DNA of 64,000 nt, taken from contig OZ241870.1 of NCBI GenBank assembly GCA_965202875.1, positions 930,001 through 994,000 of the forward strand. The letters run 5' to 3'. Position 1 is the first letter of the stretch. Every line of letters begins with the position of its first letter. The DNA comes from HK1 sp965202875. GTDB taxonomy: Bacteria; Pseudomonadota; Gammaproteobacteria; HK1. The translations under genes were made by a program, and so were the position numbers. Below, piece after piece: positions 1-7,800 of this stretch. The notes beneath the pieces were generated by a model. The model searched no databases. It had not been told where the DNA came from and worked only from the letters and a program-made list of their open reading frames with translations.

Positions 1-2457
1 AGCTTGCACGATCTGGTCAGGGACGAGATCGCCCCCGGAACCGGGATGGAGCCCGAGGCGTTCTGGCGCGCGCTCGCGGACATCGTCCGGGATCTGGGGC
101 CGAAGAACCGCGTGCTGCTCGAACGCCGGGACCGGCTCCAGTCGCAGATCGACTCCTGGCATGCGGAGCGTGCGGCGCAGCCCCTCGATCCGGACGAGTA
201 CCGTGCCTTCCTGGAGTCCATCGGGTACCTGCTCCCCACCGGCGGCGAATTCCGGATCGAGACTGCCGACGTGGACGACGAAATCGCGCTGATCGCCGGC
301 CCGCAGCTCGTCGTTCCGGTCGACAACGCCCGCTACGCCCTCAACGCCGCCAACGCCCGCTGGAGCAGCCTCTACGACGCCCTGTACGGCACCGACGTCA
401 TCCCCCGTGACGGCGACGGCCTCGATGGCTCGGATCCAGCCGGCGCGAGACAGGGCGCTCCGGCCGGACAGGCCGTCGCAGCCGGCGGACTCGAGCCCGC
501 GCAAGCGGAGCAGGACGTTCCGGTCGCGCCGGCCGCCACGGCCGACGGAATCGACCCGGTCCGTGCGATGCGCGTCATCGCGTGGACGCACGACTTCCTC
601 GACGAGACGTTCCCACTCGCGGACGGCTCCCACGCCGACATCACCGCTTACGTCCTCAGCAGGCATGGCGCCCCCCCCCAGGAACGGCGTATCCCTCCGG
701 GATACGGGCGTTCCACCCGCACGCCGACCGAAGGTTTGCAACGGGACAATGCGGGCGAGACACCCGCACCGCGCGGCAGCGGGCACGCCGGCTTCCGGGA
801 CCGGGACGGCGGCAATGCCGGAGAGGACGGCGGCGACGGTGGTGACGATGCAAACGACGATGTCCGCCTCGCGGCCGTCCTCGCCGGCGGCTCCCGGGCG
901 GAGCTCGCGGACCCGGCGCAGCTCGCCGGATACCGGGAGCACGACGGGAAGCTCGGATGCGTGCTGCTGAGAAACCACCGGCTGCACGTCGAGCTGCACA
1001 TCGACCGCGAGCACGAGATCGGGAAGCTCAGCCGGGCCGGCGTCCGGGACGTCGTGCTCGAAGCGGCGGTGACCACCATCGAGGACTGCGAGGACGCGGT
1101 CTCCGCCGTCGATGCCGAGGACAAGACACGGGTGTACCGCAACTGGGCGGGGCTGATGAAGGGCACGCTGGAAGCCGTGTTCACCAAGGGCGGCCGGGAA
1201 GTCATCCGGCGACTCGCCCCCGACCGCGCCTACCGCGCCCCCGGCGGCGGCACGCTCACGCTGCCCGGGCGCAGCCTCATGCTGGTGCGCAACGTCGGCA
1301 TCCACATGTACACCGACGCGGTCCTCGACGGGAACGGCAACGAGATCCCCGAAGGCTTCCTCGACGCGATGGTCACGGTGCTCGCCGCGAAGCACGACCT
1401 CGACGGCCGCGGAGCCTTTGCGAACAGCCGCAAGGGCAGCGTCTACGTCGTCAAGCCGAAGCTCCACGGCCCGGAGGAGGCCGCCGCCACCGTCGAGCTG
1501 TTCGAGCGGGTGGAGGACGCCCTCGGGCTCGCCCGCGACACCGTCAAGATCGGCATCATGGACGAGGAGCGGCGCACCACCGTGAACCTCGCCGAGTGCA
1601 TCCGCGCCGCGAAGTCCCGCGTCATCTTCATCAACACCGGCTTCCTCGACCGCACCGGCGACGAGATCCACACCTCGATGGAGGCTGGCCCGGTCATCCC
1701 AAAGACGGAGATGAAGGCGGCGCGCTGGATCGAGGCCTACGAGGACTGGAACGTCGACGCGGGGCTCGCGGCCGGGCTCGCGGGCCGAGCCCAGATCGGC
1801 AAGGGCATGTGGGCCGCTCCCGATGCCATGGCCGACATGATGACGCAGAAGATCGGCCATCCCCGCGCCGGCGCGAACACCGCGTGGGTGCCCTCCCCGA
1901 CCGCCGCCACCCTGCACGCGGTGCACTACCACCGCGAGAACGTGGCGGAACGCCGGATGGAGATCGCCCGGTGCGGACGGCGGGCGGATCTCGGCGACAT
2001 CCTGTCGATCCCGCTCCTCGCGGGCCGGAACCTCTCGCCGGAAGAGGTCCGGAGCGAATTGGAGAACAACGCCCAGGGGATCCTCGGCTACGTCGTGCGC
2101 TGGGTCGGCCAGGGCGTGGGGTGCTCGAAGGTGCCCGACGTCGGCGACGTCGCCCTGATGGAGGATCGCGCGACCTTGCGCATCTCGAGCCAGCACATCG
2201 CGAACTGGCTCCGCCACGGCGTGACCGACGAAGCGCAGGTACGCGCCGCCTTCGAGCGGATGGCGGCGGTGGTGGACCGGCAGAACGCGGGCGATCCGGC
2301 CTGTCGCCCGATGGCGCCGGACCCGGACGCGAGCATCGAGTTCCAGGCCGCGCTGGAGCTCGTGTTCAAAGGCGCCGATCAGCCGAACGGGTACACCGAA
2401 TGGATCCTGCACCGCCGCCGGCGTGAGGCGAAGGCGGCACGGGCGCGGTCGGCATAA
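1..2457 (+). CDS. glcB: Malate synthase G (5' end outside window)
   Basis: Condenses glyoxylate with acetyl-CoA to malate in the glyoxylate shunt. The reading frame is already open at base 1 and begins inside the conserved N-terminal region, so roughly 15-20 residues lie upstream. Counting the codon at base 4 as residue 1, family signatures are intact: VRNVG with R429, the IMDEERR acidic site with E521, FLDRTGDE near 547-554, and GCSKVPD with C707 followed by D721, the same 14-residue spacing as the catalytic Cys and Asp of the E. coli enzyme. The protein is about 817 residues against about 723 for the family. The excess is two Gly/Ala/Arg-rich insertions, roughly bases 415-555 and 655-860, that stay in frame and lie between conserved blocks outside the catalytic motifs. 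The second contains a palindromic repeat (see 688-768). Enzyme identity is certain; tolerance of the inserts is inferred from the intact frame. Confidence 0.96.
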   Translation, partial: SLHDLVRDEIAPGTGMEPEAFWRALADIVRDLGPKNRVLLERRDRLQSQIDSWHAERAAQPLDPDEYRAFLESIGYLLPTGGEFRIETADVDDEIALIAGPQLVVPVDNARYALNAANARWSSLYDALYGTDVIPRDGDGLDGSDPAGARQGAPAGQAVAAGGLEPAQAEQDVPVAPAATADGIDPVRAMRVIAWTHDFLDETFPLADGSHADITAYVLSRHGAPPQERRIPPGYGRSTRTPTEGLQRDNAGETPAPRGSGHAGFRDRDGGNAGEDGGDGGDDANDDVRLAAVLAGGSRAELADPAQLAGYREHDGKLGCVLLRNHRLHVELHIDREHEIGKLSRAGVRDVVLEAAVTTIEDCEDAVSAVDAEDKTRVYRNWAGLMKGTLEAVFTKGGREVIRRLAPDRAYRAPGGGTLTLPGRSLMLVRNVGIHMYTDAVLDGNGNEIPEGFLDAMVTVLAAKHDLDGRGAFANSRKGSVYVVKPKLHGPEEAAATVELFERVEDALGLARDTVKIGIMDEERRTTVNLAECIRAAKSRVIFINTGFLDRTGDEIHTSMEAGPVIPKTEMKAARWIEAYEDWNVDAGLAAGLAGRAQIGKGMWAAPDAMADMMTQKIGHPRAGANTAWVPSPTAATLHAVHYHRENVAERRMEIARCGRRADLGDILSIPLLAGRNLSPEEVRSELENNAQGILGYVVRWVGQGVGCSKVPDVGDVALMEDRATLRISSQHIANWLRHGVTDEAQVRAAFERMAAVVDRQNAGDPACRPMAPDPDASIEFQAALELVFKGADQPNGYTEWILHRRRREAKAARARSA
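688..768 (+). repeat. Palindromic element inside malate synthase G
   Basis: A small palindrome (688-704, GTATCCCTCCGGGATAC) is followed by the arms CGGGCG-n-CCCGCA and ATGCGGGC-n-ACCCGCA, separated by a short ACC-n-GGT core. The same arm-core-arm order occurs in the intergenic element at 24037-24109 and partly at 55741-55808. Here it is translated in frame as part of the second insertion of the enzyme. Confidence 0.7.
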
Positions 2458-2615
2458 TGGATACTGGGAGTTGTCGGCTTGTCCGATAAACACCGGGTTT
2501 CTCCGGCATGGTTGGGTCGTCAGGCGATCATCGAATTCCTGGTACCGGAATGAGGGACTTCAACTGCCACTGAGCCTGTCGTCCGAGAGACGCAGGGCCG
2601 GGAGTTGAAGCAGGG

Positions 2616-3110
2616 GTGAACCGCCCCGGGAACCGGGATTCCCGGGGCGGTTCAGGGGAGCGGTTCAGGGGAATGGCGATCCGGGATCACAGGATGAACG
2701 GCGTACGTTACAGAGGTTCCATCAAGCACAAACGCTGGAGACCCGGCGGAGGGTACGGCACGCTGTGTCCCGACTGGACCCATCGGGCCGACGGCCGGGG
2801 GTTCTCCGGAGATCCGCGCAATCACCCATGGCCACGAACGAAGGCCCATGAGCTGTTCGAGAACAGCATCGAGGGCGAGGACGGACGCCGCTATGCGACG
2901 GAAAGAGGCATCGCCTTCGTGGCGGTTTCGAGCAACGACGGGACGTGGCACGGTTTTCCGGTCGCCTGGAATGAGGTACCGGTGCACATCCAGAATCGCC
3001 TCGTGGCATCGGGACAGATCACACGGTCCCGGATGAAGCGCCAGATGAGACATCAACGAACCGTCGTCAGGCACGATATCAAATGGGCGCTGAACAGCGA
3101 TGACGAGTGA
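2616..3110 (+). CDS. Hypothetical protein paired with ImmA/IrrE-family protein
   Basis: About 164 residues from a GTG at 2616, but ATGs at 2673 or 2694 are equally possible; the first ~20 codons are Arg/Gly-rich and could be untranslated. I do not recognise the family. The product is basic, soluble, with no signal peptide or membrane segment, and has a Trp/Tyr/Gly-rich N-terminal half and a C-terminal half (VSSNDGTWHGFPVAWNEVP) that looks like a compact fold. Its stop overlaps the start of the next gene by 11 bases (ATG at 3100 inside the end of this frame), so the two are probably co-translated and may form one module. Confidence 0.7.
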   Translation: MNRPGNRDSRGGSGERFRGMAIRDHRMNGVRYRGSIKHKRWRPGGGYGTLCPDWTHRADGRGFSGDPRNHPWPRTKAHELFENSIEGEDGRRYATERGIAFVAVSSNDGTWHGFPVAWNEVPVHIQNRLVASGQITRSRMKRQMRHQRTVVRHDIKWALNSDDE

Positions 3111-4608
3111 ATTGGCCCGCTTCGGCCGTCCGGAAGTCTTCGAGGTCGCCCTCGGCTGGGCCGACGATCCCGATCCATTGGAGCGAAGACCGGCCGGGTA
3201 TGGCTGGTCGATGGGCCGGATCGAGCTCGTCGTGGCCGGTGAAAACCTCACGGAGAGCGCCCGGCAAGGCGAGCGGCAGTCATGTGTTGGCTGGTATCTC
3301 TCGCCGGTGCTTGGCTGGTGCGCAACCCACTGGGTGGCCCTGCTTCATGAGGAGCGCTTTGCCTGGTCGGAACGAACCAGGGTCCCCGCCGCCGTCGCCT
3401 GTCGCCGTGCGCTCGACAACTGGATTACTGCCGATGACCCGCTTGGCCGGGAGGTCTATCGGCGCACGCATGAGTGGTACCACCGACACGGCCTCCGCTC
3501 GGCGGCCCTCGGCGGGCTGTTCCCGGATCTGTTCATCCGCCGGTGGGGTGACGACGTCGAGCTGTCCTGGACGGCCGATCCGCCGCCGTTCGCGCCCGAG
3601 GGCCTCACCTTCGAGAGCCGGGCCGGCCACGTGCGGCTCGCGGTCGCGGACGTCGCGCAACCATTGTGGGAAGCCTTGCAGTGGGCGGCGGCCGAGCCCC
3701 CGGAGATACCGGATGCCTACCGGGAGGACCACGCGGCTTTCAGAAGGACGATCGAAGCGCTCGGAGGGCTCGACGTCACCGCATTCGAGCGCGCGCACGT
3801 TCCCGGGGAAGTGCTGGATTCGGCAAGGGCCGCATTCGAGGAGATCGACCGTCTGGATCTGTTCGAGCATCTTTGGAGCGCCGATCGTCCCTATGTCGAG
3901 GCGTTCTCGCCGGCCGTCGCCATGTATGGTGGTGTGTCCCCGGATCTGGGCCGAGCCGACGTCCGCGCGCTCCGCGACACGCTGGCCAGAGGGAGCCCAG
4001 GCCGGGATGGAGCGGAGCTGTCCGGGTTGGTGGAGGACCGGCGCGGCCTGACTCTCGGCGTACCGTATCTGGACGGTGATCGTTTCGCGGCGGATCTTCT
4101 CGAAGATCTCGGCGAACCCGGTGACGGCAGCTTTGTCGACGTGCGCCGCATCTGCTCCCGTCTCGACGTCGTGATCGAGGAAGTCGAGCTGGAGACGCAT
4201 TCGATTCGAGGCGTCGCGCTGGCAGGAGAAGGATTCTCTCCGAGGATCGTGATCAACTTGGCGCACGTCTACAACTCGAACGAAGAGGGGAAACGGTTCA
4301 CCATCGGTCATGAGCTGTGCCACATCCTTTTCGACAGGACCCGCGCGCGGCGGATCGCCCACGTCAGCGGCTCCTGGGCTGCGCCGGGCATCGAAAAGAG
4401 GGCCAATGCGTTTGCCGCCTACCTGCTGATGCCCCGCGATCTCGTCGTGCGGAACCTCGAACATGACGCCCGGATCGACGATGAAGAAACAAGGCGGCTC
4501 GCCGCCCTCCTGCACGTCAACGAGTCCCCGCTCGTGGAGCATCTCTTCAACATCGATCTGATTGATCACGTCGAACGCGAGCAGCTTCGTACTGTATTCA
4601 GGCTGTAA
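3100..4608 (+). CDS. ImmA/IrrE-family zinc metallopeptidase domain protein
   Basis: A 502-residue protein whose C-terminal ~140 residues form an ImmA/IrrE-type peptidase domain: FTIGHELCH (H404, E405, H408) and the downstream EKRANAFAAYLLMP helix with E432 as likely third zinc ligand. Known members cleave DNA-bound repressors or antitoxins. The N-terminal ~330 residues are unrecognised; they are rich in Trp and acidic residues and have no helix-turn-helix that I can see, unlike the common HTH-ImmA fusions. It overlaps the preceding small gene by 11 bases, so that protein is a candidate partner or target. The following 200 bases carry REP-like palindromes. The peptidase domain is clear; the biological role is inferred. 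Confidence 0.85.
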   Translation: MTSELARFGRPEVFEVALGWADDPDPLERRPAGYGWSMGRIELVVAGENLTESARQGERQSCVGWYLSPVLGWCATHWVALLHEERFAWSERTRVPAAVACRRALDNWITADDPLGREVYRRTHEWYHRHGLRSAALGGLFPDLFIRRWGDDVELSWTADPPPFAPEGLTFESRAGHVRLAVADVAQPLWEALQWAAAEPPEIPDAYREDHAAFRRTIEALGGLDVTAFERAHVPGEVLDSARAAFEEIDRLDLFEHLWSADRPYVEAFSPAVAMYGGVSPDLGRADVRALRDTLARGSPGRDGAELSGLVEDRRGLTLGVPYLDGDRFAADLLEDLGEPGDGSFVDVRRICSRLDVVIEEVELETHSIRGVALAGEGFSPRIVINLAHVYNSNEEGKRFTIGHELCHILFDRTRARRIAHVSGSWAAPGIEKRANAFAAYLLMPRDLVVRNLEHDARIDDEETRRLAALLHVNESPLVEHLFNIDLIDHVEREQLRTVFRL

Positions 4609-4650
4609 TACTCAGTTTCGGGATTCAAAATAGCTTGAGTCAGGCGATGG

Positions 4651-4760
4651 ATTCCCGCTTTCGCGGGAATGACGGCCAGACGGCTACGGCCAGCGTAAAA
4701 GTAACGTGTCTCGCTGAAATGACGGCATTTCAATGACGTCATTCCCGCGAAAGCGGGAAT
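4651..4760. repeat. Convergent pair of REP-like palindromes
   Basis: ATTCCCGCTTTCGCGGGAAT at 4651-4670 and its exact reverse complement at 4741-4760, 70 bases apart, between the ImmA/IrrE gene and lhr. Each copy is a near-perfect hairpin, and the opposed orientation resembles bacterial interspersed mosaic elements. Related copies lie at 24119-24137, 24973-24992 and 25014-25060. The pair may act as a terminator or mRNA 3' end for the upstream gene. Confidence 0.85.
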
Positions 4761-4832
4761 CCATTTCGGTCAGCGAATCCCGAAAATCGAGTGTAATAAT
4801 GAAATTCAGCCGGGATAGCCTTCCGTAATCCC

Positions 4833-7800
4833 ATGACCCCCGACCGCTTCCATCCCGCCGTCGCCTCCTGGTTCGAGGCGGCTCTCGGCGCCCCCACCCC
4901 CTGCCAGACGCAAGCCTGGGACGCGGTGGCGGCGGGACGCCATACCCTCATCGCCGCCCCCACCGGCTCGGGCAAGACCTTGGCCGGGTTCCTCTCCGCC
5001 ATCGACGCCTTGGTCCGGGACAGCCGCCGGGCGCCGCTGCCCGACGCGACCCGGGTGGTCTACGTCTCGCCGCTCAAGGCGCTCGGCAACGACGTGCACA
5101 AGAACCTGGAAGTACCGCTCGCGGGCATCGACCGCGCCTTGGCCGAGGCCGGGGAGCCCGGCTCCGGCATCTGCGCCATGGTGCGCACCGGCGACACCCC
5201 GGGCGCGGCGCGCGAGGCCATGCGCCGGCAGCCGCCGCACATCCTGGTGACCACGCCGGAATCGCTCTACATCCTCCTCACCAGCGAGGGCGGGCGGGCC
5301 ATGCTCGCCAGCGCCGGAACCGTCATCGTGGACGAGATCCACGCCGTCGCCGGCAACAAGCGCGGCGCGCATCTCGCGCTCTCGCTGGAACGCCTGGACG
5401 CGCTGGCCGGACGGCCCTTTACCCGCATCGGCCTGTCCGCGACCCAGCGCCCGATCGAGACCGTGGCCCACTTCCTCACCGGCTGCGACGAGGCGGGCCG
5501 GCCGCGCGAGTGCACCATCGTCGACACCGGCCACCGCCGCGAACGCGACCTCGCGCTGGAGCTGCCCGAATCGCCGCTCGAAGCGGTGATGTCCGGCGAG
5601 GTCTGGGGCGAGGTCTACCGGCGTCTGTGCGCGCTCATCGAGGCGCATCGCACCACGCTGGTGTTCGTCAACACGCGCCGCATGGCGGAGCGGGTGGCGC
5701 GGGCGCTCACCGAGTCGCTGGGAGAGGAGCACGTCACCTCGCACCACGGCAGCCTCTCGCGCGAGCGCCGGCTCGCGGCCGAGCAACGGCTCAAGGCCGG
5801 GGATCTGAAGGTGCTGGTGGCCACCGCCTCGCTGGAGCTCGGCATCGACATCGGCGACGTGGACCTCGTCTGCCAGCTCGGCTCGACGCGCTCGATCGCC
5901 ACCTTCCTGCAGCGGGCCGGGCGCTCCGGCCACGCGGTCAGCGGCACCCCGAAGGCCCGGCTGTTCCCGCTGACCCGGGACGAGCTCGTCGAATGCGCCG
6001 CGGTCCTGGATGCGATACGGCGCGGGGAGCTGGACCGGCTGCACGTGCCCTCCCATCCGCTGGACGTGCTCGCGCAGCAGGCGGTGGCGATGGTCGCGGC
6101 CGAGGACTGGAGTGAGGAGGCGCTGCTCGCCACGGTGCGTAGCGCCTGGCCCTACCGGGACCTCACCGGCGAACGGTGGCGCGCGCTGCTGGCGATGCTC
6201 GCCGGCGGGTTCGCGACCCGGCGCGGGCGGCGTGCCGCGTACCTGCACCGCGACGTCATCCACGGCGCACTGCGCGCCCGGCGCGGCGCCCGCCTCACCG
6301 CGATGACCTCGGGCGGCGCGATCCCCGACAACGCCGACTACGACGTGGTGCTCGAACCGCACGGCACCCGCCTCGGATCACTCAACGAGGACTTCGCGAT
6401 CGAGAGCCTGCCCGGCGACGTCTTCCAGCTCGGCAACACCTCGTGGCGCATCCTGCGCATCGAGCGGGGCGCGGTCCGGGTGGAGGACGCGCAGGGCCTG
6501 CCGCCGAACATCCCCTTCTGGTTCGGCGAGGCGCCGGGACGCACCGCGGAGCTGTCCGAGAGCGTATGCGATCTGCTCGGATGGCTGGGGCGCCGCCTCG
6601 ATGCGGTCGGGGGCGGGGCGGATGGAATCGAAGCCGAGGCGGTCGGAATCGGGAACGGGACGGCCGGGGCCAAGGCCGGGGCTTCCGGCGCCAGGGTCGG
6701 GGTCGGGGTGGTCGGGACCGGAATCGGAGTAGGAGGTGGGACGGCCGGAACCGGAACCGGGGCAACCAATGCCGGGGCCGATACCACCGGGGCGACCGGA
6801 GCCGAGCCCGGAACAGCCGATGCGGGGGCCGATGCCACCGGGACGGCCGGGGCCGGAGCCGCCACGCCGCAAACCCGTGCCCGCCTCGCGCGCGAGCTGG
6901 CCACGCGCACCGGGATCGGGGCCGAGGCAGGCGCGCAGATCGTGGACTACCTCTGCGCCGGACACGTCGCGCTGGGCGCGCTGCCGGACCGCGACACGGT
7001 GGTGCTGGAACGCTTCTTCGACGAGAGCGGCGGGATGCAGCTCGTCATCCACTCGCGCTTCGGCAGCCGGCTCAACCGGGCCTGGGGCCTCGCGTTGCGC
7101 AAGCGGTTCTGCCGGAAGTTCAACTTCGAGCTCCAGGCGGCGGCCACCGAGGACGCGATCGTGCTCTCGCTCGGCGAGAGCCACAGCTTCGCGCTCGACG
7201 AGGTCGCCCGCTACCTCTCGCCGGAGACGGTGCGCGACGTCCTGACCCAGGCGCTGCTCGACGCGCCGATGTTCGACGTGCGCTGGCGCTGGAACGCCAA
7301 CGTCTCGCTGGCGATCCCGCGCTTCCGGGGCGGGAGCAAGGTTCCGCCGCAAATCCAGCGCATGCAGGCCGAGGATCTCGTCGCCGCGGTGTTCCCCGAC
7401 CAGATCGCCTGCGCCGAGAACCTCTCCGGCCCGCGCGAGATCCCCGACCATCCGCTGGTGGAGCAGACCATCGCCGACGCGCTGACCGAAGCGATGGACG
7501 TCGAGGGGCTCGAAGCCCTGTTGGCGAGGCTCGCGGGCGGGGAGATCCGGGTCGTGGCCCGCGACCTCACCGAGCCCTCCCCGCTCGCGGCGGAGGTCCT
7601 CGACGCCCGTCCCTACGCCTTCCTCGACGACGCGCCCCTGGAGGAGCGCCGCACCCGGGCGGTGTCGATGCGCCGCGCGCTGGACCCGGAATCCGCCGCC
7701 GACGTCGGCCGCCTCGACCCCGAGGCGATCGAGCGCGTATGCGAGGAGGCCTGGCCGGAGGCGGCGACCCCCGACGAGCTGCATGACGCGCTCGTGGTGC

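Noticed and set aside
2423..2608. Small frame after malate synthase G
   Set aside because: 61 codons, no ribosome site, no recognisable features.
4806..6362. Antisense frame of 518 codons opposite lhr
   Set aside because: Shadow of lhr; no start context or family motif.
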